NCBI GenBank assembly: GCA_905215755.1
Contig: CAJMRE010000001.1
Span: forward strand, 1-64,000
Source of the DNA: an uncultured bacterium
GTDB taxonomy: Bacteria; Actinomycetota; Coriobacteriia; Coriobacteriales; Coriobacteriaceae
DNA length: 64,000 bases
Direction: 5' to 3'
The notes under the pieces are model-generated. The model saw nothing but the letters and a program-made list of their open reading frames with translations. It had not been told where the DNA came from and ran no database searches. The translations under genes and the position numbers were made by a program. Below are positions 49,336 to 57,438 of the stretch, piece by piece; position 1 is the stretch's first letter; each line of letters starts with the position of its first letter.

Positions 49336-49491
49336 GGGCTCCAAGGCGACACCTGATGGTAGACTGAGCGGGAAGGTAGAGCGCGCTCCGACGGAAACGA
49401 CGGGACACAGCTCCGCCTTTCCCGTGCCTTTGTGATGCGCCTGCGGAATCCACCGTGAGGAAACCTATCGAGGCTCACGGGGGTGATTCGC

Positions 49492-49641
49492 ATGGCAAGG
49501 CATCCGAAGCTGACGCAGGAGATGGTGGGCGAGGCGGTCCGCTTCAAGGCGGACGGCCTTTCCAACGGCGACATCGTGTGCGCACTGGGGATCCACGAGT
49601 CCGCCTTCTGCCGGAAGGTCGAGCTGTCAGCGGTAGCTTAA
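49492..49641 (+). CDS. Truncated helix-turn-helix (phage terminase-like) peptide
   Basis: A 49-aa frame with GGGGGTG before the ATG at 49492: ARHPKLTQEMVGEAVRFKAD, GLSNGDIVCALGIHESAFCR. This is the DNA-binding helix-turn-helix found at the start of phage small terminases and related proteins, which continue for 60 to 100 residues. Here it stops after a few non-homologous residues. It marks the right end of the island. Confidence 0.5.
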   Translation: MARHPKLTQEMVGEAVRFKADGLSNGDIVCALGIHESAFCRKVELSAVA

Positions 49642-49693
49642 AACTGAAAACTAAGGGTTCAAATTAGCTGCGAGCTAATGAATTCCCGTTCAA

Positions 49694-49745
49694 TCCTTCC
49701 TACGATGTGCTGTGTGCCGGCGCGGTAGCCGGATCGTAGGAAGGA
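49694..49745 (+). promoter_or_regulatory. 5-prime hairpin covering the ribosome site of the lipoprotein gene
   Basis: Perfect 13-bp arms TCCTTCCTACGAT (49694-49706) / ATCGTAGGAAGGA (49733-49745) with an inner CCGGC/GCCGG stem. The right arm contains AGGAAGGA, the ribosome site of the gene starting at 49752, so the site is base-paired when the leader folds. It suggests control of translation by temperature, a ligand, a protein or a small RNA. Confidence 0.65.
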
Positions 49746-49751
49746 TGCATT

Positions 49752-50294
49752 ATGAAAAAGCCCGAGACCGAAATGCTGTTGAGCCGTCGCGCTGCGCTTG
49801 GCGCGTTTGCAACTGTCGCCCTGGGAACTGTCGGCCTGCTTGCCGGTTGTGGGAGCGATAAGGCAACTGTTACCGAGGACGCCGGCGATAGCGACAAGAA
49901 GGAAGAGCCCAAGAAGGAAGAGCAGGCAACGACCGATCTGGCTGTCGGCACGACCGTGACCACGAGCACTGGTCTCGCTGTCGTCGTCGATGCCGTTCAG
50001 ACGGGTTTGACCAATTATGATGGCTCGACCATGACGGGCATTCACGTCACGTACGTCAACAACGGTGATGAGGGCGCGGACTACAACATCTACGACTGGA
50101 AGGGCGAAGACGCAAACGGTGCCCAGCAAAACCAGGGCTACTATAGCGAGGGTTCCGATGAGCTGCAGTCGGGCACTCTTGCTGCGGGCGGTTCCGTTTC
50201 GGGTAACATTTATTTTGACGGCGACATCAAAAAGGCTCTGTACTTCGCCAACGTGTTTGATAAGTCTGCCACCGCAAGCTGGGTTCTTGCCTAG
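49752..50294 (+). CDS. Secreted lipoprotein with DUF4352-like domain
   Basis: A 180-aa exported protein. LSRRAALGAFATVALGTVG is the signal sequence with a twin-arginine, and LLAGC is the lipobox, giving Cys as the lipidated N-terminus (near residue 34). A charged linker (KKEEPKKEEQ) leads to a beta-rich domain (TTSTGLAVVVDAVQTG, GIHVTYVNNGDE, GYYSEGSDELQSGTLAAGG, SGNIYFDGD) of the DUF4352 type, found in many extracytoplasmic lipoproteins. Function unknown. Confidence 0.8.
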   Translation: MKKPETEMLLSRRAALGAFATVALGTVGLLAGCGSDKATVTEDAGDSDKKEEPKKEEQATTDLAVGTTVTTSTGLAVVVDAVQTGLTNYDGSTMTGIHVTYVNNGDEGADYNIYDWKGEDANGAQQNQGYYSEGSDELQSGTLAAGGSVSGNIYFDGDIKKALYFANVFDKSATASWVLA

Positions 50295-50332
50295 CGTTAT
50301 GATGCCGGCAATTTGCAGGGAGGTGAGGCCAT

Positions 50333-50755
50333 ATGCCCGATAAAAAGTTGACCGAGGAGTTGCTCAACGAGCTGCTCGACGCGCCAAGCATCGATGGCTA
50401 TATCAAGGAGCATGACTTTTCCGCCCCGTCGCTTTCGGAGTATCTGAAGCAGCTATTGCAAGAAAAGGGGTTGGAGCGTTCGCACGTCGTGCGCATGGCC
50501 GACCTCAACGAGACCTTTGGCTACCAGATCTTTACCGGCGCGCGCCATCCGGGTCGCGACAAGGTACTGCAGATTGCCTTTGCCATGGCGCTGACGCTCA
50601 AGGAGACCAACCGAGTCCTGTCGGCCGCCGGTGCCAATGTGCTCAACTGTAAGGATCGTCGCGACGCCATCATCATCTTTTGCATTGATCGAGGCTGCAG
50701 CTTGCAAAAGGTTAACGAGGAGCTGTACCGCTTTGGCGAGGAGACGGTGAGCTAG
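50333..50755 (+). CDS. XRE-like helical protein next to the kinase
   Basis: A 140-aa protein. After an acidic start comes an XRE-like helix-turn-helix (SLSEYLKQLLQEKGLERSHV, LNETFGYQIFTGARHPGRDK, LQIAFAMALTLKETNRVLSA). The end, DAIIIFCIDRGCSLQKVNEELYRFGEE, recalls small regulatory partners encoded next to Ser/Thr kinases. GGAGGTG precedes the ATG. Same direction as the kinase, 86 nt before it, with a hairpin in between. Confidence 0.65.
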   Translation: MPDKKLTEELLNELLDAPSIDGYIKEHDFSAPSLSEYLKQLLQEKGLERSHVVRMADLNETFGYQIFTGARHPGRDKVLQIAFAMALTLKETNRVLSAAGANVLNCKDRRDAIIIFCIDRGCSLQKVNEELYRFGEETVS

Positions 50756-50802
50756 CAGCCGATACCGGGCTGCGTGGGGTTAATTAAACCCGTAAATGTG
50801 CG

Positions 50803-50832
50803 GGGCGCGGATGCCATATGGTGTCCGCGCCC
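50803..50832 (+). terminator. Hairpin between the XRE-like gene and the kinase
   Basis: Perfect 9-bp arms GGGCGCGGA / TCCGCGCCC around TGCCATATGGTG, which itself contains CCATATGG. It has no T tract, and ends 9 nt before the kinase ATG at 50842. It may reduce read-through or mask the kinase start. Confidence 0.5.
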
Positions 50833-50841
50833 TGCGTTATT

Positions 50842-52218
50842 ATGGACGCTATGGATACTCAGGACCTCACATATGCCGACGACGAATTGGCGGTAGCGCT
50901 CGCAGAGCACCTGTCTTCGCTTGCCCGCGATGACAGCTACCGTGTGGACCGTGTACTTAAGTGCTCGCCGGTCGAGACGACCGAACTCGTTTACTTTGAG
51001 GGCTCGGGCGGCGGCTCGCTTGGCCCCTTCGTCCGAAAGCGCATCGACGCCTCAGCGCACATCGGTGGGGCCTACGAGCGCCTGTTTTTGGCCCAACGGG
51101 CGGGTCGCAGATTTGAGCACCTGCCAAGACTCGTTGATTGCCGCCGTGTGGGCGATGAGCTGAATGTGGTCATGGAGTATGTCGAAGGTGAGACGCTCGA
51201 GGCACTCGTAGGCCGGCTGGGCGCCACGCCCGATTACGCGCGCGAGTTGTTTGTCGCCCTCTGCGATGCGGCAGAAGAGCTTCACGCCGGATTTGAGTTA
51301 GCGGGGGAGACGCCGGTACCGGTGATTCATCGCGATCTGAAACCGTCGAACATTATTGTTTCGGGGGCACGATATGCGCCCGATGCCGGCATGACGTTTT
51401 CGTCCCTGGTGATTATCGATTTGGGAATCGCGCGCGTGTGGCGCGAGGGGGCCGATTCCGATACCGTTAAGTTTGGCACACGCCCCTATGCGCCGCCCGA
51501 GCAGTACGGTTTTGGCCAGACGAGTGTTCGTAGCGATGTCTACGCGCTTGGCGCGCTGTTGTTCTTTTGCCTGACTGGGACCGACCCCAAACCGGGGCGG
51601 GATATGCGCGAGCAGTGCGAGGCGTGTGACGTCCCCGCCCTGCTCGCCGATGTTATCTGCATGGCGATGGCGCTCGATCCGGCCAAGCGTTTTGCAAGTG
51701 CGAAGGCGCTCGGGCATGCCGTGCGCGCGGCGTATGGGCTGTGCCTGCCTGAGTCTGGCTCGATTGGCGCGACGGGGCCTTCAGTGACGCAGGTTGCTCC
51801 GCAAACGGCGTCATCTTTCGAGCGGCAGTCCAAGGGCGCCTCGCCGGTGGTTCCTTGTCGCATGAGCCTACTTTCCCGGATTCCGGAGCCCATCGGGCGT
51901 ATATGGAACGGCTTTATCTATGCGGCGACCTTGCTGCTGCTGGTTGGAAGCCATTTTGCCGTATTCCAACCCACGGGAGCCAACCGCAGCTATCCAGTGT
52001 GGTTTTTGGCCCTTGAGTATTTTCTTATGGTTGACGGCATGGTGCTGCTCGTTACGTTTGGCATGCTCGACCGCCGCAGGCTTAGGCGTCGCTTTCCCGT
52101 GCTCGATCGTTATCGAGGTCGTGAGTTTGTCACACTGTGGCTCAAAGCGTTGGGAATTATGGTCGCCATCACGATCGTGGTTATTGTCGTCGGCAATGCG
52201 ACCGGCGTCGTCTCCTAA
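50842..52218 (+). CDS. Membrane-anchored Ser/Thr protein kinase
   Basis: A 458-aa Hanks-type kinase. VVMEYVEGETLEALV, catalytic loop VIHRDLKPSNIIV (near residue 172), metal motif IIDLGIARV, and activation segment FGTRPYAPPEQYG; the aspartates needed for catalysis are present. The metal motif is DLG, not DFG. After a linker there are about four membrane helices (residues 350-455) instead of the extracellular PASTA repeats of PknB. Either ATG, at 50842 or 50851, may be the start; neither has a clear ribosome site. Probably senses membrane or cell-wall state, with the upstream XRE-like protein as a possible target. Confidence 0.85.
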   Translation: MDAMDTQDLTYADDELAVALAEHLSSLARDDSYRVDRVLKCSPVETTELVYFEGSGGGSLGPFVRKRIDASAHIGGAYERLFLAQRAGRRFEHLPRLVDCRRVGDELNVVMEYVEGETLEALVGRLGATPDYARELFVALCDAAEELHAGFELAGETPVPVIHRDLKPSNIIVSGARYAPDAGMTFSSLVIIDLGIARVWREGADSDTVKFGTRPYAPPEQYGFGQTSVRSDVYALGALLFFCLTGTDPKPGRDMREQCEACDVPALLADVICMAMALDPAKRFASAKALGHAVRAAYGLCLPESGSIGATGPSVTQVAPQTASSFERQSKGASPVVPCRMSLLSRIPEPIGRIWNGFIYAATLLLLVGSHFAVFQPTGANRSYPVWFLALEYFLMVDGMVLLVTFGMLDRRRLRRRFPVLDRYRGREFVTLWLKALGIMVAITIVVIVVGNATGVVS

Positions 52219-52223
52219 ACAAG

Positions 52224-52245
52224 AAAGGGCCCCGTGGGGCCCTTT
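52224..52245. terminator. Bidirectional terminator
   Basis: AAAGGGCCCC-GT-GGGGCCCTTT, between the convergent kinase and cell-wall hydrolase genes. Confidence 0.85.
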
Positions 52246-52254
52246 GAGTTGCAT

Positions 52255-53388
52255 TTAGATGCGGTTCATCTGGGAAGCAACCTTGTTGTACCAGTCCTGC
52301 CACGTGGGTGGGCAGTACTTTTTGGCCGCTGCCGGAGTAAGGGTGGAGCCGTAGTTGGCGCCCAGGTAGGCAACATGAGCGGAGATGCCCTCGCTCCAGC
52401 TGCCAAAGCTGCGCCAACCGCCGCCACGGGCACTCCAGCCCCAGGCGTTGTAGGAATTGGCGCAATAAGCGCCCTTGGTGCTCTCGATGCAGGCGATGGC
52501 GGGGGACCAACGGGGGTCGACACCGGTATTCCAAGCGGCGACGGCAAAGTTGTAGCCCTGGCCTGCCATGGGGGAGCCGGCAAGATAATTGTCGATGCGG
52601 TTCGTCCACTCATTAATGAACGAATCGTAATCGGAGTTACCGGTATTGGCGTTGTTCACCGTGGTGTCGATGGTGGTGTTGGTGTTGGTGGCCTGGCTGC
52701 TGGAATTGCTGCCGCTTACGCCCTCGCCCGAGAGCTTCTCGGCGGCAGCGGCCTTATCGGCCTCAAGCTTGGCGAGCTCGGCGGCATTTTCCTGCTCGGC
52801 TTTTGCCTGTGCCTCGCTGCGGAGCTGCTGGGCCTGCGCCAGCGCATCCTCGGCGTTTTTCTGCTCTGCTTCAAGCTGGGATTTGGCCTGCTGGAGCTCA
52901 GCTTTGTTCTGCTCGAGTTCGGTTTGCATGTTGTTGAGCTCTTCGATCTCATCGACGCTCGAGCTCGTGATCTGGTTGGTGTATTTGCAGGTGGTGATGA
53001 ACTCACCCAGGCTCTGCGCGTTGACCAGGAAGCTCACGATGGGATTGGTGCCCTTCTGGTACTTGTACAGATCGCGCATGGCGGAGCTTGCCTTGGCCTG
53101 CTGCTCGGGAAGCTTGGCCTCGATTTCCTCGATGCTCGCCTCATTGGAGTCGATCTGCTTTTGCAGGTCGTCGAGTTTGGTGCGGGCATCGTTGTAGGCG
53201 CTCGTGGCGGCTTCGATTTTTTGCTGCGCGGCGGAAAGCTGATCCTGCGTTGCCTGCGAGGCGGCATATGCCGCAACGGGGGAGAGCATCGGCGTGGCAG
53301 TCAGTGCGACAGCGAGTGCGGCGCTCGTGATGATACGAGCCGGCTTCGACGCGATGAGCGCTGCGACGCGATGATTCGAATGCTGCAT
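52255..53388 (-). CDS. Secreted coiled-coil cell-wall hydrolase
   Basis: A 377-aa exported protein. The signal peptide ends near residue 45 (TPMLSPVAAYA). Residues 45-230 are a long coiled coil of the CwlO/PcsB type (AQQKIEAATSAYNDARTKLD, DLYKYQKGTNPIVSFLVNA, then Ala/Glu/Gln-rich heptads). A Ser/Asn/Thr linker is followed by a 120-residue lysozyme or glucosaminidase-like domain (NFAVAAWNTGVDPRWSPAIA, IESTKGAYCANSYNAWGWSA). Such proteins are activated by FtsEX and split peptidoglycan at division. Start ATG at 53388 behind AGAGGGA. Confidence 0.8.
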   Translation of the reverse strand: MQHSNHRVAALIASKPARIITSAALAVALTATPMLSPVAAYAASQATQDQLSAAQQKIEAATSAYNDARTKLDDLQKQIDSNEASIEEIEAKLPEQQAKASSAMRDLYKYQKGTNPIVSFLVNAQSLGEFITTCKYTNQITSSSVDEIEELNNMQTELEQNKAELQQAKSQLEAEQKNAEDALAQAQQLRSEAQAKAEQENAAELAKLEADKAAAAEKLSGEGVSGSNSSSQATNTNTTIDTTVNNANTGNSDYDSFINEWTNRIDNYLAGSPMAGQGYNFAVAAWNTGVDPRWSPAIACIESTKGAYCANSYNAWGWSARGGGWRSFGSWSEGISAHVAYLGANYGSTLTPAAAKKYCPPTWQDWYNKVASQMNRI

Positions 53389-53622
53389 CCAATCCCTCTG
53401 CAATCAATCGTAGGTTATGGTTCGAACGGTATTCTACTACTGCTTTCGACCTCAACTTGAACCTTAAAGGTTCCAAAGGGTCAAGTTGAACTTGAGGCTT
53501 TGGCTTTGACCTGCAGTTATAGTGAATTGTTGAGAAACCATAGAGTTCAACTTTAACGTTACGGAACTCGGTCTGATCGCAGATTCACGCCTTAAGGGCT
53601 ACTCCAACATGGGGTTTTGCAC
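53389..53622. promoter_or_regulatory. Regulatory region with nested inverted repeats
   Basis: TCAACTTGA and TCAAGTTGA flank a 15-bp palindrome GAACCTTAAAGGTTC; another TTCAACTTTAACG lies further right at about 53550. They are upstream of the cell-wall hydrolase (minus strand) and could bind a regulator. On the minus strand a TAGAAT -10 box follows. No gene seen in this stretch. Confidence 0.45.
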
Positions 53623-54255
53623 CTATAGGGTTCCCTCGCGGCGAGCCTGCTCAATTTCTTCGAGCGCCTCGGCTGGGGTGAAGGAACACGTGCCGTCGCC
53701 GAGCTTGACTGTTTGGATATCGTCTCCGACATGCACCTCTCCGCCTCGAAGCACCACACCGAAAATGCCCTCGTGGGGAAAGATGCAATCACCGGCGAGA
53801 TAGTAGATAGCACAGCGGGTGTGGCAGACCTTGCCGATCTGGCTGATCTCGACCAGAACGTCGTTGCCGATCTTGAGCTGTGTGCCCAGGGGGAGCGAAA
53901 GCAGGTTGATACCTTGTGTGGTGAAGTTCTCCCCAAAGTCGCCTTCGTGCACATCGAGCCCGCGATGCTGCGCCGTCTGGATTGATTCTGCGGCCAAAAA
54001 CGAGACTTGGCGGTGCCAATGCCCGGCGTGTGCATCGGAAGCGAGGCCAAACTGCTCAATGACGGTATCGTGCCCATCGGCGACGGGCGACTTGCGTGTG
54101 CCTTTGTGCGCCGACGTGTTAATCGAAACGATGCAGGCGGGTCCTTCGTAGACGTTGCTGGCGGTGCGTAGGGGAGCGGTCGTTTGAGAACGTTCCGCTA
54201 GCTCGCGTTTTGCGGCGTCAAGGATGGGGTTGTCGGTCAGATGTTCTTGGGGCAC
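53623..54255 (-). CDS. MOSC-domain protein
   Basis: A 210-aa protein whose last 150 residues are a MOSC domain: GLASDAHAGHWHRQVSFLAAES, GDFGENFTTQGINLLSLPLG, and the sulfur-handling cysteine in GKVCHTRCAIYY. MOSC domains carry sulfur for molybdenum-cofactor or related chemistry. It lacks the N-terminal beta-barrel found in larger members. The start is the GTG at 54255 behind AAAGG. Confidence 0.85.
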   Translation of the reverse strand: MPQEHLTDNPILDAAKRELAERSQTTAPLRTASNVYEGPACIVSINTSAHKGTRKSPVADGHDTVIEQFGLASDAHAGHWHRQVSFLAAESIQTAQHRGLDVHEGDFGENFTTQGINLLSLPLGTQLKIGNDVLVEISQIGKVCHTRCAIYYLAGDCIFPHEGIFGVVLRGGEVHVGDDIQTVKLGDGTCSFTPAEALEEIEQARREGTL

Positions 54256-54479
54256 GTGTGCGCCTTTCGCTTATGAGATTGACAATATGTTGAATCCTAC
54301 AACAACGGTAGGTTCATTGCCCGTTGTCGTACAGCGGTGAGCGCCGTCTTTGCTCGAGTCTGATCCTCCGATTGCCATAGATACGGTGGAACTTTGGGTG
54401 CTGGCGGTTTGGCACGCTAGAATGAATCGGTTGCACTAAGACCGCCCGTTGTGCGGGCAGTTCATGATAGGAAGTTTCC

Positions 54480-55736
54480 ATGGCATTGCAATTTACAGAG
54501 CGCGAGTTCATTCCCGTGCTGCTCGGTGGCGACATCAACGCCTATTCGGTGGCGCGCGCCTTCTACGAAGAGTATCAGGTCAAGAGTCTGGTCTTTGGCA
54601 AGTATCAGACGGGCCCTGCGTATCGAAGCCAGATTATCGACTACACGCCCAATGTCGACATCGATACCATGCCCGTGATGCTCGAGACCGTCAACGGCAT
54701 TGCCCAGGCGCATGCCGATAAGACGATCGTCCTGATGGGCTGCGGCGATAACTATGTTGCCCTGGTGGCCCAGGCAAAGGATGCCGATGAGCTGGCGGAT
54801 AACATCGTTGCGCCCTATGCACCCTACAGCATGCTCGAGCAGTGCCAGAAGAAGGAGATCTTCTACGAGCTGTGCGAGAAGCACGGCGTGCCGTATCCGC
54901 ATACCTTTACCTTTACTGCGCAGATGCTCAACGCGCAAGGCGAGGCGCCGGCCGAAGTGCTCGACCAGATCGACTTCCCGTTCCCGATGATCCTGAAGCC
55001 GTCCGACGGCATCATGTGGTGGCAGCATGAGTTTGAGGGACAGAAGAAGGCTTATGAGATTGCCGATCGCGCCGAGCTAGAGCAGGTTATCCGTGACTCC
55101 TATGCCAGCGGCTACACCGATGACCTGATCTTGCAGGACCGCGTACCCGGCAACGACGAGTACATGCGCGTGCTCACCAGCTATTCCGATCGCAACGGTA
55201 AGGTACGCATGATGTGCCTGGGCCACGTACTGCTCGAGGAGCATCAGCCCCATGGCGTTGGCAACCATGCCTGTATCATCACCGAACCCAACGACGAGCT
55301 CATGGGCGGCGTGCGCAAGCTGCTCGAGGACCTTCACTTTGTGGGCTATTCCAACTTTGACGTTAAGTATGACGAACGCGATGGCTCGTTTAAGTTCTTC
55401 GACTTCAATACCCGCCAGGGCCGCAGCAACTACTATGTTACCAACAGCGGTTTTAACGTTGCCAAGTATGTGGTGGATGAGTATGTGTTCAACCGCCCGT
55501 TTGAGCCGGAGTTTGTGACGGCGCAGGACGAGGCGCTGTGGATGGTCGTCCCCATGGGCGTCGTCGACAAGTACGTTAAGGATCCCGAGTTGCGCGCTAA
55601 GGTGCATCGCCTGGATAAGGAAGGCAAGGGCGCCGACCCCTCGTTTATGAAGGGCGACTTTGTCTTTAACCGCTGGCTGCGCATGTGGCACACCAAGCTG
55701 CGCCACTTTAAACTGTTCAAGACGTATTACAAGTAG
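54480..55736 (+). CDS. ATP-grasp ligase, probable D-aspartate ligase of peptidoglycan
   Basis: A 418-aa cytoplasmic ATP-grasp enzyme. The N-terminal Rossmann-like part is FIPVLLGGDINAYSVARAF and the ATP-grasp core runs from FPMILKPSDGIMWWQHEF to the metal-binding FFDFNTRQGRSNYYVT. It resembles the Aslfm-type D-aspartate ligase and related carboxylate-amine ligases. The next gene is an aspartate/glutamate racemase, so the pair would make D-Asp and attach it to the peptidoglycan precursor as a cross-bridge. The family assignment is good, the amino acid inferred from context. Confidence 0.8.
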   Translation: MALQFTEREFIPVLLGGDINAYSVARAFYEEYQVKSLVFGKYQTGPAYRSQIIDYTPNVDIDTMPVMLETVNGIAQAHADKTIVLMGCGDNYVALVAQAKDADELADNIVAPYAPYSMLEQCQKKEIFYELCEKHGVPYPHTFTFTAQMLNAQGEAPAEVLDQIDFPFPMILKPSDGIMWWQHEFEGQKKAYEIADRAELEQVIRDSYASGYTDDLILQDRVPGNDEYMRVLTSYSDRNGKVRMMCLGHVLLEEHQPHGVGNHACIITEPNDELMGGVRKLLEDLHFVGYSNFDVKYDERDGSFKFFDFNTRQGRSNYYVTNSGFNVAKYVVDEYVFNRPFEPEFVTAQDEALWMVVPMGVVDKYVKDPELRAKVHRLDKEGKGADPSFMKGDFVFNRWLRMWHTKLRHFKLFKTYYK

Positions 55737-55745
55737 ATGAGTGCG

Positions 55746-55775
55746 GCGCCCGTCCGGTTTGCATCGGGCGGGCGC
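55746..55775 (+). terminator. Intercistronic hairpin
   Basis: GCGCCCGTCCG / CGGGCGGGCGC, 8-base loop, no T tract, followed by TATGAT. It may adjust the ratio of ligase to racemase, with a weak promoter for the racemase behind it. Confidence 0.5.
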
Positions 55776-55820
55776 GGGTATGATACGCGCAATTGCGCAA
55801 GCGTCACCAAGGAGGCGGCG

Positions 55821-56567
55821 ATGGAAAAGCTGGGAGTTATCGGCGGCATGGGCGCCGAGGCCACGTCGTATTACTACGACCAGGTGGTGCGCCATACGGC
55901 TGCTGCCTGCGACCAAGAGCATATCGACATGGTGGTGCTTTCCAAGTCGACCATGCCCGACCGCACGCTGGCCATCAAGACCGGTGAACATGCCGAGCTG
56001 CTGGCGACCATGAAGGAGTGCGCCCAGGCGCTCGAGTCGCTGGGCTGTGCGCACATCGCGATTCCCTGCAACACGTCGCATTACTTCTACGACCAGATCC
56101 AGTCGTTTACGAAGGTGCCGATTATCCACATGCCGCGCGAGTCGGTGCGCTATGCCCTAGCGGGCGCGGTGATGGGGGAGTGCGAGTTCGATCCCAACCT
56201 GAGCATGCCGGCCGAGCCGGTGCGCAAGATCGGCATCATGGGTACCGATGGCACCGTGGGTGCGGGCGTCTATGGGCGCGAGTGTGAGGCGGCGGGCGTT
56301 GAGGTCGTCTATCCCAGCGAGAAGCGCCAGGCCGACGTGATGTCGCTCATCTACGACGACGTGAAGGCCGGACGTGAGCCCGATATGGATAAGTTCGACC
56401 GCGTGATGTGGGAGTTTGCCCGCAGCGGCTGCGACCGCGTCATTCTGGCCTGCACGGAGCTCTCGGTGTTGCAGAAGTACCGCGAGATGCCCGAGATTAC
56501 CCTAGACGCCATGGACGTCCTGGTGCGCGAGTCCATCATTCGCAGCGGCGCCCCCTATCGCCAATAG
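55821..56567 (+). CDS. Aspartate/glutamate racemase family protein
   Basis: A 248-aa PLP-independent racemase. The two catalytic cysteines are in IPCNTSHYFY (near residue 83) and ILACTELSVL (near 215), with the N-terminal GVIGGMGAEAT typical of the aspartate racemase branch. AAGGAGG precedes the ATG at 55821. Lies 84 nt after the ATP-grasp ligase, the expected user of D-aspartate. Confidence 0.87.
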   Translation: MEKLGVIGGMGAEATSYYYDQVVRHTAAACDQEHIDMVVLSKSTMPDRTLAIKTGEHAELLATMKECAQALESLGCAHIAIPCNTSHYFYDQIQSFTKVPIIHMPRESVRYALAGAVMGECEFDPNLSMPAEPVRKIGIMGTDGTVGAGVYGRECEAAGVEVVYPSEKRQADVMSLIYDDVKAGREPDMDKFDRVMWEFARSGCDRVILACTELSVLQKYREMPEITLDAMDVLVRESIIRSGAPYRQ

Positions 56568-56574
56568 CCCCATA

Positions 56575-56607
56575 CCTACCAAAAAGGGACAGGTTAATTT
56601 TGGTAGG
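56575..56607 (+). repeat. Dispersed AAAAAGGGACAGG/TTTTGGTAGG repeat, best copy
   Basis: CCTACCAAAA / TTTTGGTAGG perfect 10-bp arms around AGGGACAGGTTAA. Same family as 465-497 and 1161-1226. Confidence 0.7.
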
Positions 56608-56626
56608 TTTTATCTGGGGAAACAGT

Positions 56627-56663
56627 AAAGGCCTCGGCTCGTTTGGCGCGAGCCGAGGCCTTT
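56627..56663. terminator. Bidirectional terminator
   Basis: Perfect 15-bp arms AAAGGCCTCGGCTCG / CGAGCCGAGGCCTTT between the convergent racemase and ecfT genes. Confidence 0.9.
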
Positions 56664-56691
56664 TGCATGTATCGGTTGCCGCTGGCGATTG

Positions 56692-57438
56692 CTAGAACAG
56701 GAATCCCAAGATGATGAGGGCGGCGCTGATGACGAGCACGGCGATGTCCAGACCCTTGATGGGATAGCGCTTGTACGAGCTGGCGCGCGTGCGCAGGTAG
56801 AAGCCGCGCTGCTCGGCGGCAAGCGCGGTGGCGTCGGTCTTGCCCACGCTTGAGATAAGCAGCGGAACGCAAAGCGGCAGCATGAGTTTGAGCTTCTTGA
56901 TGGGGTTCTTGGTGTCGTACTCGACGCCGCGTGCGGTCTGCGCCTCCATGATGGCGTTCATCTCCTGGCCAAACACCGGCACAAAGCGCAGTGCCGTGGT
57001 AAAGGTGAAGGCGTAGCGATAGGGCACGTGCAGCACCTCGACGCAGGCGTTGGCAAGGTCGTTGAGCTTGGTCACCATGAGCATGAGGATGAGTGGCAAT
57101 GCCACACCCAGCAGACGCAGGCAGGCCTTTGATCCGGTGAGGAGCCCCGTGTCGGTGATAAAGCCCCATACCACGTTGCCATCGCGCATAAAGGCCAGCT
57201 GGAGCAACAACATGATAAGTGCGAGCGGAATCAGCAGCTTGAGTAGCGAGAACAGGCGATTGACGACGCCGGCGTAGGCGCCCAGCGCAAGGGTGAGTGC
57301 CAAAAAGCCCAACAGCGCCACATAGGTGTCGGACAAGAAGATGCCGATGATGATGGCGGCGGCAAGGCCCAGTTTGACGACCGGGTTCAGGCGATGCAGC
57401 AGCGTATCGCCCGGCATATAGTCGATGACGTTAACCAC
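56692..57438 (-). CDS. ecfT: ECF transporter transmembrane protein EcfT
   Basis: Energy-coupling membrane subunit, 248 aa, about five to six helices. The two cytoplasmic coupling motifs are EAQTARGVEYD (near residue 165) and AEQRGFYLRT (near 211), both of the xRG type that docks into the ATPases. The start GTG at 57438 overlaps the ecfA stop by 8 nt (GTGGTTAA). Works with the fused ATPase gene and the S component upstream in the same direction. Confidence 0.9.
   Translation of the reverse strand: MVNVIDYMPGDTLLHRLNPVVKLGLAAAIIIGIFLSDTYVALLGFLALTLALGAYAGVVNRLFSLLKLLIPLALIMLLLQLAFMRDGNVVWGFITDTGLLTGSKACLRLLGVALPLILMLMVTKLNDLANACVEVLHVPYRYAFTFTTALRFVPVFGQEMNAIMEAQTARGVEYDTKNPIKKLKLMLPLCVPLLISSVGKTDATALAAEQRGFYLRTRASSYKRYPIKGLDIAVLVISAALIILGFLF

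Noticed and set aside
49455..49667. 70-codon plus-strand frame
   Set aside because: The overlapping frame at 49492 has a ribosome site and a recognisable helix-turn-helix; this one is its shadow.
52234..53460. Plus-strand frame opposite the coiled-coil hydrolase
   Set aside because: Repetitive Gly/Leu/Val composition from the antisense of heptad repeats; no ribosome site.
53466..53480. GAACCTTAAAGGTTC as a second SOS box
   Set aside because: The half sites are separated by 7 bases, while LexA sites of this group need GAAC-N4-GTTC.
55779..55784. TATGAT as a firm promoter of the aspartate racemase
   Set aside because: The only -35 candidate at proper spacing (GGTTTG) is weak and overlaps the intercistronic hairpin; kept only as a remark.
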